Origin: Actinopolyspora alba
Lineage (GTDB): Bacteria; Actinomycetota; Actinomycetes; Mycobacteriales; Pseudonocardiaceae
Assembly (NCBI RefSeq): GCF_900112765.1
Contig: NZ_FOMZ01000007.1
Span: forward strand, 124,001-188,000
Reading direction: 5' to 3'
Length of the DNA stretch: 64,000 nt
Program-made: the position numbers and the translations under genes
Shown here: positions 38,908-46,616 of the stretch, in pieces
Position numbering within the stretch: position 1 is the first letter of the stretch
Layout of the letters: the number at the start of each line of letters is the position of its first letter
The notes under the pieces: model-generated
The model's input: the letters and a program-made list of their open reading frames with translations, nothing else
What the model was told of the DNA's origin: nothing
The model's database searches: none

Positions 38908-39624
38908 TCATCGAATCACTCCGGCCCGCATTGCCAACGCGACCATCTGGGCCCGGTCTCCGGTACCCAATTTGCGCCCGATCCGTGACAGGTGACTCTT
39001 CACCGTCAGAGCGGACAAATTGAGCGTTTCGCCGATCTCTTTGTTGGATCGACCGTCCGCCACCAGTTGCAACACTTCGATCTCACGAGCGGAGAGCTCG
39101 CGCGGAGTGTTGTCGGTGCCCGGAACCCGGGTACCGGCGGCCAACACCGGAGCCACGTTCGGATCGGCGTACACACCGCCGTCCAGCACGCGGCGCACAC
39201 CGTCCGTGACCACGGTCGGTGAGGCCGATTTCAGCAGGTATGCCTGTGCTCCCGCTTGAAACGCGGCCCGAACCGCATAGGGGTCGTCGGACGAGGCGAG
39301 CACCACGATCCGTGGCCAGCCCTGGGTACGCAATTCCGTAACCAGGTCTACACCTGTCCCATCGGGCAGTCCCAGATCCAGGACTGCCAGGTCGCACGGA
39401 CCGGTGGCCAAGGCGCGTGCCTTGGCCTCGGCCATCGATGCGGCTTCGTGCACCGTGCCGGCCCCCATCTGCAGCAGCCGGGAGGATATGGCCTCCCGGA
39501 GCAGCGGATGGTCGTCCACCACGAGCACCGTGAACAGCTCTTCCCGCGGGTGCGGAACCATGTTAGCCGGCAATGCACCGGCTGGCGTGGTACGAGCGGC
39601 CTGACCTAAGCCGACGGCAGCCAC
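38908..39624 (-). CDS. NarL/LuxR-family orphan response regulator
   Basis: A 238-residue regulator: receiver with the acidic pair in VLVVDDHPLLREA and Asp in DLAVLDLGLPDG, Lys in YLLKSASPT, and a C-terminal LuxR HTH (LSAREIEVLQLVADGRSNKEIGETL). No kinase is adjacent. The GTG at 39624 has GGGAGGT 6 bases upstream. The extra N-terminal segment (about 1-25) is not part of the receiver. The long upstream gap suggests complex control. Confidence 0.88.
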   Translation of the reverse strand: MAAVGLGQAARTTPAGALPANMVPHPREELFTVLVVDDHPLLREAISSRLLQMGAGTVHEAASMAEAKARALATGPCDLAVLDLGLPDGTGVDLVTELRTQGWPRIVVLASSDDPYAVRAAFQAGAQAYLLKSASPTVVTDGVRRVLDGGVYADPNVAPVLAAGTRVPGTDNTPRELSAREIEVLQLVADGRSNKEIGETLNLSALTVKSHLSRIGRKLGTGDRAQMVALAMRAGVIR

Positions 39625-40178
39625 GTCACTACCTCCCTGGAGTCGGTCGTGCCCCCCGACCGGCACCGGGACTCTCGGCCGATCAGCCGCGCCACTGATC
39701 GACCGAAAGTGGTGTCGTTCAGGTTGTAGCGTAACCGTCCGAGCGGATTATTGGGACGATCAAACGGGTATGTATCCCGATCGAGTTGTCCTCGATGTGA
39801 CGCTGCCTACTTCTTTCGGGTGATACTAAAAAACAGTGTTAACGCCGAAACGTAGTGATTCGATAAAGATCTTTCGATCTTCGCGTCTCCGGCGCCGTTG
39901 GAAGGGTGCGAGACGGCCCCGTCGTTCGCGCCCCCGGTCGCCCCGACGGTCCCGTACCCCCGCCGGTCCCGCACTCCTGACGGCCCCTACCTCTCGGATG
40001 CCCCGCCGAGGCGTCCGGTGTGGCCCGCTCGCCGTGTGAGTGACCGTCCGAGAGGTGCCCCACTCGGCGGGAGCCCCGGTCGGCAGGTCCCAGTCGACAG
40101 ACCCCAGTCGACAGACCCCAGCCGACAGACCCCAGTAGGCAGGCCCCCGGGTGGCAGCGATTCACTCGCCGGAGGCGT
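39625..40178. other. Intergenic region upstream of the orphan regulator
   Basis: 554 bases without a gene. It contains an AT-rich patch near 39820-39880 (with A6 and GATAAAGATC), likely the regulator promoter zone on the minus strand, and a five-copy tandem repeat at 40074-40143 just after the DUF3000 stop. No clear promoter pair was found. Confidence 0.5.
40074..40143. repeat. Five-copy 14-bp tandem repeat
   Basis: Units of CCCCAGTCGACAGA starting at 40074 (diverged, CCCCGGTCGGCAGG), 40088, 40102, 40116 and 40130 (diverged). The middle copies contain the palindrome GTCGAC. It lies in the 3' gap after the DUF3000 gene. Confidence 0.85.
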
Positions 40179-40748
40179 TCAGCCGTGCCTGCGGCGCTCC
40201 GCCGTCCGGTTGCCCAACACGCTCACGCCGACCGGCGGCAGCCCGGCCGCGGTACCGATCACTTCCTGGAACGCGCGCGCGTGCGCGGTCAGCTCGCTGT
40301 CCGAAGGAGTCCAGGAACCCCGCAGCTCCAGTTCGTGCTCGCGCGCCGGCTCCGCTATGTCACCGAACCTGGCCGAGCAGGTCGCGGTAACCGTTCCACC
40401 CAGCGCCGTGTGGTCGGCGCGGCACGAGTGCAGCGCTTCCGTCAGCCACGACCAACCGAGCTCGGCCAGCCCGGGGTCACCGGCCAGGTCGCTTCCCACA
40501 TCGCCCCGCAGGTAGAGGACCAGCCGCAGCACACCTTCCCACGAGGGCTGTCCCTCCGGGTCGTGCAGCAGTACGAGTCGGGCCGTGACGGCCGTGCCCT
40601 CGGGACCGCTCGTCTCGGCCGCCAGCGCGTAGGTCCACGGAGCCAGCCGCTTCGGCGGACGTATCTCGCTGAGCTCTATCTCCCTGCGGGGAGGTGGGGC
40701 CTGCAGTGTTGCCACCGCGTCCCGAAAAACCATGGGAACAGCCGACAT
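40179..40748 (-). CDS. DUF3000 family protein
   Basis: A 189-residue soluble protein of the actinobacterial DUF3000 family (Rv2680 by position), with core [37 protein letters not shown] cut here into known blocks, [13 protein letters not shown] and [11 protein letters not shown]. Function unknown. ATG at 40748 is chosen; an ATG five codons later is possible. TACAGT (40771-40766) is a likely -10, which would leave a leader of about 11-12 bases. Confidence 0.8.
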   Translation of the reverse strand: MSAVPMVFRDAVATLQAPPPRREIELSEIRPPKRLAPWTYALAAETSGPEGTAVTARLVLLHDPEGQPSWEGVLRLVLYLRGDVGSDLAGDPGLAELGWSWLTEALHSCRADHTALGGTVTATCSARFGDIAEPAREHELELRGSWTPSDSELTAHARAFQEVIGTAAGLPPVGVSVLGNRTAERRRHG

Positions 40749-41106
40749 CTCGGTCACAGCAGGTGACTGTAAGACCTGTTCGCAACCACGTGGCGACGCC
40801 ACGCCGGAGATCACGGACAGTGGACCGGACGCTCGGCTTCCTCGCACGGCGTGCGAACATGAGGTCGGATCCGTCCCAGGCGGATCCGACCACCCGGGTG
40901 GAGGGGCTCCGGCGTGCCCGAGACGTCGGTCGGCGTGCCGTTACCCGGCCACCCGCTCAAGCCGTCCCGCGAGGACTTCCGAGGAGCTCCATGCGCTTGT
41001 CCGGACGTGGTCCTTCCGGCTCCGCGACAGTTCGTCATGTCGGCGGCCGGGGCCCGGAGTCGGCCCTACGGCGCCCCTGATCCCTTCGAATCGGCGGAGG
41101 ATTCCG
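40749..41106. other. Divergent region between DUF3000 and hemE
   Basis: 358 bases. It holds the DUF3000 promoter (TACAGT on the minus strand near 40766) and the hemE leader with GGAGGA at 41095-41100. The hemE frame is open to 40732 but its upstream part is Arg/Pro-rich. No operator recognised. Confidence 0.5.
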
Positions 41107-42186
41107 ATGACCCATCCCACGCACGTCTCCAACCGGCGCGGGCTCGACGATGCTCCGTTGCTGGTGGCCGCGAACGGCGGAACCCCCGAACACACCCCCG
41201 TGTGGTTCATGCGCCAGGCGGGGCGTTCGCTGCCGGAGTACCGCAGGGTCCGGGAAGGCGTTCCCATGCTGCGGGCCTGTCTCACGCCCGAACTGGTCTG
41301 TGAGATCACGATGCAACCCGTCCGCAGGCACGGCGTGGACGCCGCGATCCTGTTCAGCGACATCGTGCTTCCGCTCTACGCCGCCGGGGTGGGGCTGGAC
41401 ATCGTCTCCGGCACCGGTCCGGTGGTCAACCAGCCGGTGCGCGGTGCCGCCGACGTGGCTGCCCTGCCCGAACTGGAGACCGAGCACGTCGAAGGGGTGG
41501 CCGAGGCGATCCGGCTGTTGCTCGGTGAGCTGGGGAACACCCCGCTCATCGGGTTCGCGGGGGCCCCGTTCACACTGGCGTCCTACCTCGTCGAGGGCGG
41601 TCCGAGTCGCAACCACGAGCGAACCAAGGCGCTCATGCACTCCGACCCGGAAACCTGGCACGCGCTGCTCGGCAAACTCGCCGAGACCACGCTGAAATTC
41701 CTGCGGGTGCAGGTCGACGCCGGGGTCGACGCGATTCAGCTGTTCGACTCCTGGGCGGGCGCGCTCTCCCCTCGTGACTACGTCACCTACGTGCAGCCGC
41801 ACACCAGCCGGATCCTGCGGGGCATAGCCGAGTACACCGGCGGCGAGGTGCCGCGGATCCATTTCGGGGTGGGGACGGGTGAACTGCTCGGAGCGATGCA
41901 CGAGGCCGGCGCCAGCGTGACGGGGGTCGACTGGCGGGTCCCGTTGGACACGGCCGCGTCGCGGATCGATCCGCTGCGGCCCTCGCGCCCGGTGCTGCAG
42001 GGAAATCTCGACCCGGCGGTGCTGTTCTCGGACTGGGAGTCCGTGCGCGGCGAGACGGAACGGATCCTCGCGGAGGGCGAGTCGGCCGGTGGCCACATCT
42101 TCAACCTCGGGCACGGCGTACTGCCCGACACCGATCCCGAAGTGTTGACCAGGCTCGTCGAGTTCGTGCACTCCCGCCGAGACTGA
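41107..42186 (+). CDS. hemE: Uroporphyrinogen decarboxylase
   Basis: A 359-residue enzyme converting uroporphyrinogen III to coproporphyrinogen III. Signatures: [46 protein letters not shown], and [10 protein letters not shown] with [15 protein letters not shown]. The ATG follows GGAGGA by 6 bases. First gene of hemE-hemY-hemQ; the set is the coproporphyrin-dependent heme branch of actinobacteria. Confidence 0.96.
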   Translation: MTHPTHVSNRRGLDDAPLLVAANGGTPEHTPVWFMRQAGRSLPEYRRVREGVPMLRACLTPELVCEITMQPVRRHGVDAAILFSDIVLPLYAAGVGLDIVSGTGPVVNQPVRGAADVAALPELETEHVEGVAEAIRLLLGELGNTPLIGFAGAPFTLASYLVEGGPSRNHERTKALMHSDPETWHALLGKLAETTLKFLRVQVDAGVDAIQLFDSWAGALSPRDYVTYVQPHTSRILRGIAEYTGGEVPRIHFGVGTGELLGAMHEAGASVTGVDWRVPLDTAASRIDPLRPSRPVLQGNLDPAVLFSDWESVRGETERILAEGESAGGHIFNLGHGVLPDTDPEVLTRLVEFVHSRRD

Positions 42187-42199
42187 CCGGAGCGGAAGC

Positions 42200-43609
42200 A
42201 TGTCCAGAGTCGCTGTGATCGGCGGCGGTGTGGCCGGGATGACCGCCGCACACCGGTTGCGGAAGCTACTGGGGGAGCACGCCGAGATCGTCGTGTTCGA
42301 CCAGGCCGAGCGAACCGGCGGCAAGCTCTACACCGCTCGGCTCGCCGATCGCGGCTACGACCTCGGCGCCGAGGCGTTCCTGGCGCGGCGTCCGGAAGTC
42401 ACCCGACTGGCCGCTGAGCTCGGGCTGGACGACGAGCTGGTTCATCCCCGTTCCGCCTCGGCGACGGTGCGTGCCGGGGGAGGGAGTCGTTCGCTGCCCG
42501 CGGGGATGCTCATGGGGGTCCCCGCCTCCGGACGGGCCGTCAGCGGGGTCCTCTCGAAGAGCGGCGTGCGTGCCGTGGAGCGGGAGGAGTCACTCGAACC
42601 GCTGCGGTTGTCCGGTGGCGATGCCTCGGTCGGTGCTCTGCTGCGGGAACGGCTCGGCCACGAGGTCGTCGAACGACTCGTGGAGCCGCTGCTCGGCGGG
42701 GTCTACGGGGGATCGGCCGACGCCCTGGGGCTGCGCGCCACCATGCCCGCGCTGGCGAACGCGCTGGACGCGGGCGCCGAGTCGCTGACGGCCGCCGTCA
42801 ACGCGGCCATGCCGGAACCGTCCCCGCCCGGTACGGACAGACCGCCCGTGTTCGGGGCGTTCCGGCGGGGCTACGACACGCTGCTCGACGAACTGCGGAA
42901 GCGCTCGCGAGCGAGTTTCGAGCTCGGCCTGCCGGTCCGTGCCCTGCGTCCGTTGTCCCGGGGCTGGAACCTGGCCATCGGTTCCGCCCCGAGTCCCCGA
43001 ACGCTCGATGTGGACGCGGTCGTGCTGGCCGTGCCCGCTCCCGCCGCCCGCAAGCTGCTCGCCGACCCCGTTCCGGACGCCGCCGACGGCTTCGGTCGCC
43101 TCCGACTCGCCTCCATGGCCGTGATCGGACTGGCGCTGCCGTCCCACGTCGAGCTGCCCGCGGCCTCCGGAGTGCTCATCGCCCGTGGCGAGCGTCACGC
43201 GGACGGGACTCCGTTCACCGCGAAGGCGTTCACCTTCTCCAGTCGCAAGTGGCCGCATCTGCGCGGTGGTGAGGGGGAGTCGCTGGTCCGGGCCTCGGTC
43301 GGCAGGGGAGACCCCGCCGAACTGCGGCCGGACGACGACGAGCTGCTGCGCCGGGTACGCGCCGATCTGGCCGAACTCACCGGAGTGACCGCCGCGCCTT
43401 CGCAGAGCCGTGTCGTTCGTTGGGGCGGTGGGCTGCCGCAGTACGGCGTGGGGCACTCCGAGGTCGTCGCCGGTATCGAGGACGCCGTCTCGCGGACACC
43501 GCGACTGGCAGTGGCGGGCGCCGCGCTGCACGGCGTCGGGGTTCCCGCCTGCGTCGGCACCGGTGAGTCGGCCGCGTCCGTGATCGCGGAACAGCTGGCC
43601 GCGACCTGA
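42200..43609 (+). CDS. hemY: Coproporphyrinogen III oxidase (protoporphyrinogen oxidase family)
   Basis: A 469-residue FAD oxidase with dinucleotide motif [17 protein letters not shown] and a C-terminal FAD contact [22 protein letters not shown]. In actinobacteria it oxidises coproporphyrinogen III to coproporphyrin III (also called CgoX), so that HemQ acts last. Starts 13 bases after hemE stop (GGAGCGG precedes the ATG by about 4 bases). Soluble, unlike HemG. Assigned from motif and operon. Confidence 0.93.
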   Translation: MSRVAVIGGGVAGMTAAHRLRKLLGEHAEIVVFDQAERTGGKLYTARLADRGYDLGAEAFLARRPEVTRLAAELGLDDELVHPRSASATVRAGGGSRSLPAGMLMGVPASGRAVSGVLSKSGVRAVEREESLEPLRLSGGDASVGALLRERLGHEVVERLVEPLLGGVYGGSADALGLRATMPALANALDAGAESLTAAVNAAMPEPSPPGTDRPPVFGAFRRGYDTLLDELRKRSRASFELGLPVRALRPLSRGWNLAIGSAPSPRTLDVDAVVLAVPAPAARKLLADPVPDAADGFGRLRLASMAVIGLALPSHVELPAASGVLIARGERHADGTPFTAKAFTFSSRKWPHLRGGEGESLVRASVGRGDPAELRPDDDELLRRVRADLAELTGVTAAPSQSRVVRWGGGLPQYGVGHSEVVAGIEDAVSRTPRLAVAGAALHGVGVPACVGTGESAASVIAEQLAAT

Positions 43610-43668
43610 GGCACACACCCGCCCACCTGTCCGCCTCGGGGCGCACGAACGGTGGCAGACTGGTCGGC

Positions 43669-44367
43669 ATGGCCCGCCTGAACTACGCCGAGTTGAACGA
43701 TACGATCCGCTACACCATGTGGTCGGTGTTCCGCGTCCGCGCCGGGGAACTTCCCGAGGACAGGGAGAAGGCCGGGGCGAGCACCAGGCAGTTCCTGGAA
43801 GGGCTCGAGGAGTCCTCGGACCTCGTGGTGCGTGGCGTCTACGACGTCTCCGGCATGCGCGCCGACGCCGACTTCCTCATCTGGTGGCACGCCTCCAGGA
43901 TCGAGGACCTGCAGGCGGCCTACTCGGACTTCCGGCGCGAGACTCCGCTCGGCCGGGCCAGCGAACCGGTGTGGAGCAATGTGGCCGTGCACCGTCCCGC
44001 CGAGTTCAACAAGAGCCACGTGCCCGCGTTCATCGCAGGCGAGGATCCGCGTGCCTACGTGTGCGTCTATCCGTTCGTGCGCTCCTACGAGTGGTACCTG
44101 CTCCCGGACGATGAGCGGCGGGACATGCTCGTCGAGCACGGCAAGGAGGCCAGGGACTACCCGGACGTGCGGGCCAACACCGTTCCCGCCTTCGCGCTGG
44201 GCGACTACGAGTGGATCCTGTCCTTCGAGGCCGACGAGCTCCACCGGCTCGTCGATCTGATGCGCCACCTGCGCGCCACCCAGGCTCGGCTGCACGTGCG
44301 CGAGGAGACCCCGTTCTACACCGGACCGCGAGTCGGGGCGGAGGACCTGGTCGCGCGGCTGCCGTGA
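43669..44367 (+). CDS. chdC: Coproheme decarboxylase ChdC (HemQ)
   Basis: A 232-residue protein of the chlorite-dismutase fold that decarboxylates iron coproporphyrin III to heme b with hydrogen peroxide. Typical stretches are [47 protein letters not shown], and the proximal region [35 protein letters not shown] cut here at known landmarks (HGKEA, GDYEW). The ferrochelatase CpfC is not in this window. Starts 59 bases after hemY; weak ribosome-binding site. Confidence 0.95.
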   Translation: MARLNYAELNDTIRYTMWSVFRVRAGELPEDREKAGASTRQFLEGLEESSDLVVRGVYDVSGMRADADFLIWWHASRIEDLQAAYSDFRRETPLGRASEPVWSNVAVHRPAEFNKSHVPAFIAGEDPRAYVCVYPFVRSYEWYLLPDDERRDMLVEHGKEARDYPDVRANTVPAFALGDYEWILSFEADELHRLVDLMRHLRATQARLHVREETPFYTGPRVGAEDLVARLP

Positions 44368-44373
44368 GCTCCG

Positions 44374-44410
44374 GCGCTGAATTGATTTTGCGCTGATTCA
44401 GCGCTACTGT
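44374..44410 (+). promoter_or_regulatory. Leaderless vapBC promoter with overlapping GCGCTGA operator
   Basis: -35 TTGATT (44382-44387), 17-base spacer, -10 TACTGT (44405-44410), then six bases to the antitoxin ATG. The palindrome GCGCTGA-T-TCAGCGC (44390-44404) fills the spacer, and another GCGCTGA half-site at 44374-44380 abuts the -35. Such autoregulatory sites are usual for toxin-antitoxin pairs. Confidence 0.7.
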
Positions 44411-44416
44411 TGTGCT

Positions 44417-44653
44417 ATGGCGACCATACAAGTTCGCGATCTCTCCGAACGCGCTTACGAGGTTCACCGCACCCGGGCTCGTGCGTCGGGTCAGTCGCTG
44501 CAGGCGTATCTACGTGGTGTGTTGGAAGAGGAGGCGTCGAGAACTCCGAAGGCGGAGGTTCTGGCGACGATGGAGCGAGTGCTGGAGACGAACACCGGGA
44601 CCGGTGTGACAGTGGACAGCATCGTCGAGGACCGGGAAGCCGATCGTCGATGA
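44417..44653 (+). CDS. vapB: VapB/FitA-like antitoxin
   Basis: A 78-residue protein with an N-terminal ribbon-helix-helix (ATIQVRDLSERAYEVHRTRARASGQSLQAYLRGVLEEEA broken at known blocks: TIQVRDLSE, GQSLQAYLRG) and an acidic C-terminus that likely covers the toxin active site. It should bind the GCGCTGA palindrome and, with the toxin, repress its own promoter. ATG at 44417; the stop overlaps the toxin start by four bases (ATGA). Confidence 0.85.
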   Translation: MATIQVRDLSERAYEVHRTRARASGQSLQAYLRGVLEEEASRTPKAEVLATMERVLETNTGTGVTVDSIVEDREADRR

Positions 44654-45054
44654 CGTCATTGGTCGTCATCGATGCTTCAGCGGCGCTTCTCGCTCTCACG
44701 AGCTCCGAATCCGCCGCGCGGTCCTTCCGAATGCGCCTTCCCGAACTCGAGTGCCATGTCCCTCATCAGTTCGACGCCGAAGTGGGCAACGTCCTGCGAC
44801 GTAAGGAGCTGCGAGGGGAGCTGGACCAGGAGTCCGCTCACGCAGCGCTGCGCGCGAGCAGACATGTAGCTGATCAACGCTACCCGCACGTCGGGCCACT
44901 CGCCGAGATGGCCTGGTCACTGCGCGGTGCGGTTACCTTCTACGATGCTCTTTACGTCGCGTTGGCTACCACCCTGGACGTGCCCCTGCTGACCGCCGAC
45001 GCGCGTCTTGCCAGAGCACCCGGACTGTCCTCTGCCGTCGAGCTCGTCGCGTGA
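44650..45054 (+). CDS. vapC: VapC-type PIN-domain toxin
   Basis: A 134-residue PIN ribonuclease. Its four acidic active-site residues are visible: Asp in VVIDASAALLAL, Glu in FDAEVGNVLRR, Asp in TFYDALYVALA and Asp in LLTADARLA. VapC toxins cut tRNA or rRNA; the target cannot be told. The pair is an insertion between hemQ and msrB relative to M. tuberculosis, and base use is like its neighbours, so the insertion is not obviously recent. Confidence 0.87.
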   Translation: MTSLVVIDASAALLALTSSESAARSFRMRLPELECHVPHQFDAEVGNVLRRKELRGELDQESAHAALRASRHVADQRYPHVGPLAEMAWSLRGAVTFYDALYVALATTLDVPLLTADARLARAPGLSSAVELVA

Positions 45055-45216
45055 GCGTTGTCGATCGGTCGGAGGACGGCATGGACTCTCACCACGTTCC
45101 CCGCATCGCCCCGGCCGAGATCGCGATCACCGGCAGCGGGGGCAGCGCCCGCTGCTTCACCTCCCGGACGCGTCGACCCCGGCCGGAGTTCCGCCCCGCC
45201 TGCTCGGTCGCTTCGG

Positions 45217-45645
45217 TCAAGCGTTCTCGTCCGGCTCCAGCCGCAGTGCGATGGAGTTGATGCAGTAGCGCTGGTCGGTCGGGGTGGGATAGCCCTCTCC
45301 CTCGAACACGTGGCCGAGGTGGCTGTGGCAGGAGGCGCAAAGCACCTCCACGCGCACCATGCCGTGCGAGCGGTCCTCCCGGAGCAGGACCGCTTCCGAG
45401 TCGCTGGGGTCCCAGAACGAGGGCCAGCCGCAGTGCGACTCGAACTTGGTGCCGCTGCGGAACAGTTCGGCGCCACAAGCACGGCACTCGTAGACGCCCT
45501 GGGTCTTCTCCTCCACGTAGTCACCGCTGTACGGCGCTTCGGTGGCTCCCTGGCGCAGCACGGCGTACTCGTCCTGGTCGAGTCGCTCCCGCCACTGCTG
45601 TTCCGACTTGACGACCTTGGGGGTGCTTCCCACTACCGGATCCAT
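45217..45645 (-). CDS. msrB: Peptide methionine (R)-S-oxide reductase
   Basis: A 142-residue MsrB repairing methionine-R-sulfoxide. Zinc is held by two CxxC pairs (YECRACG and LCASCHSH). Substrate motif HCGWPSFWDP and catalytic Cys in RYCINSIAL are present. The ATG at 45645 has GTGGGGG just before; TATCGT six bases further up makes a leaderless start possible. Position corresponds to Rv2674. Confidence 0.94.
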   Translation of the reverse strand: MDPVVGSTPKVVKSEQQWRERLDQDEYAVLRQGATEAPYSGDYVEEKTQGVYECRACGAELFRSGTKFESHCGWPSFWDPSDSEAVLLREDRSHGMVRVEVLCASCHSHLGHVFEGEGYPTPTDQRYCINSIALRLEPDENA

Positions 45646-45729
45646 ACCCCCACGATAATTCCGCGCGAGTGCGGCGGCACCGGAGGAGGCGCGCTCCACC
45701 GGGAGGCGGGACCCATCGGGTGGCGGGAG

Positions 45730-46038
45730 TCACCCGGAGAACGCCGCCACCATGAAGACCAGGGCGTTCCATATCGTGAAGGCCACTCCCAGCAGGATCA
45801 GCGTGACCACGACGACGGCGAGCAGTCTCCGCTCACCCCGCAGTCGGTTCGCGCTCTGCGCGAAGTCGCCGACCCCCTGCAACATGCCCTCGACGGTCGC
45901 TCGGGAACCGCAGTGCTGCATCCGGTCCAGATGCGCGGCGAACGCCTGCGCCTCCGGGTCGTGCGGGTCCAGTCCGATCAGGTCGTCGGCGAAACGGCCG
46001 GCCGGCTCGTCCGGTTCGCCGTGCTCGGCGCGTGACAT
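45730..46038 (-). CDS. Small membrane protein, unknown function
   Basis: A 102-residue protein with a polar, acidic N-terminal half (FADDLIGLDPHDPEAQAFAAHLDRMQHC) and one or two C-terminal membrane segments (LLAVVVVTLILLGVAFTIW and ALVFMVAAF). ATG at 46038. I do not recognise the family. It lies 85 bases upstream of msrB and could be in the same transcript. Confidence 0.6.
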   Translation of the reverse strand: MSRAEHGEPDEPAGRFADDLIGLDPHDPEAQAFAAHLDRMQHCGSRATVEGMLQGVGDFAQSANRLRGERRLLAVVVVTLILLGVAFTIWNALVFMVAAFSG

Positions 46039-46343
46039 GTCTCCACGGTAACCCTCCGTGCTCTTCCACGCGCCCGTATCGAACGTTCACCGGAGCCACC
46101 TGATCGGTTCGGAAAGCCGCTGTCGGACTTCGTTCAAGCGGTTCTCCCGTTCCGGTACGGGCGGAACCTCCCGCGGCTGATCGGGTGGGCGCGCGGCTGA
46201 TCGGCTGGGACGGGCACCGACGAAGCGCCGGTGCCGAACGGGAAATGGTGTTCGATCGCGGGTGTCGCCCGTCCAGCGGTATCCGTGGCGCGGACGGCGG
46301 GGCAGCATCGACGTGTCGATGTTCCTGCGATCAGGAGGCCGTC
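46039..46343. other. Divergent region before the cysteine-rich peptide gene
   Basis: 305 bases. The AGGAGG site at 46333-46338 serves the downstream small gene. A promoter could not be read with confidence. A short minus-strand frame ending at 46087 is not supported. Confidence 0.5.
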
Positions 46344-46448
46344 ATGGAGCAAGCCGTGGCACAGACCGCGACGGAGACACAGTTCGGTGGGTGCAGCTGC
46401 TGCGCCAGTTGCAGTGGCCCCTCCTGCGGGTGCTGCAGCAGCTGCTGA
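46344..46448 (+). CDS. 34-residue cysteine-rich peptide with tandem CxCCxxC motifs
   Basis: The peptide begins MEQAVAQTATETQFGG and ends in a core with eight cysteines in its last 18 residues: CSCCASC (17-23), spacer SGPS, CGCCSSC (28-34). It thus holds two copies of C-x-C-C-x-x-C. AGGAGG lies 5 bases before the ATG, among the strongest ribosome-binding sites in the window, and a hairpin terminator follows at 46520-46559. The leader/core layout fits a RiPP precursor; the CxCC motifs equally fit a metal-binding peptide. No modification enzyme, transporter or metal regulator is adjacent. I do not recognise the family. It is real by signals, function open. Confidence 0.65.
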   Translation: MEQAVAQTATETQFGGCSCCASCSGPSCGCCSSC

Positions 46449-46519
46449 CGGGACCCCGCGGCCCCGGGTTCCGCATGTGCTCGCGGAGCGGAACCCCGCC
46501 GTCCGCCCTCGCTACGGGG

Positions 46520-46559
46520 AGGCCCGACGTCGAGTGGTCGAATACGCCACGTCGGGCCT
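46520..46559 (+). terminator. Terminator after the cysteine-rich peptide gene
   Basis: A perfect 11-bp stem AGGCCCGACGT (46520-46530) / ACGTCGGGCCT (46549-46559), 18-base loop, followed by TGTTCG. It could also serve the convergent lipoprotein gene. Confidence 0.7.
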
Positions 46560-46616
46560 TGTTCGCGAGGGCACCGCGAGCGAACCCGCGGGGGATTCCG
46601 CTCCCCGGGCGCGGCA

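Noticed and set aside
40074-40143. A CRISPR array
   Set aside because: The repeats are directly tandem with no spacers.
45081-45260. A 59-codon plus-strand frame with GGAGGA before its ATG
   Set aside because: It runs into the msrB 3' end, is Arg/Pro-rich with no motif, and I see no terminator or promoter; kept only as a weak possibility.
46087-46308. A 73-codon minus-strand frame
   Set aside because: No start signal, Arg/Pro-rich; only a short amphipathic end looks protein-like.
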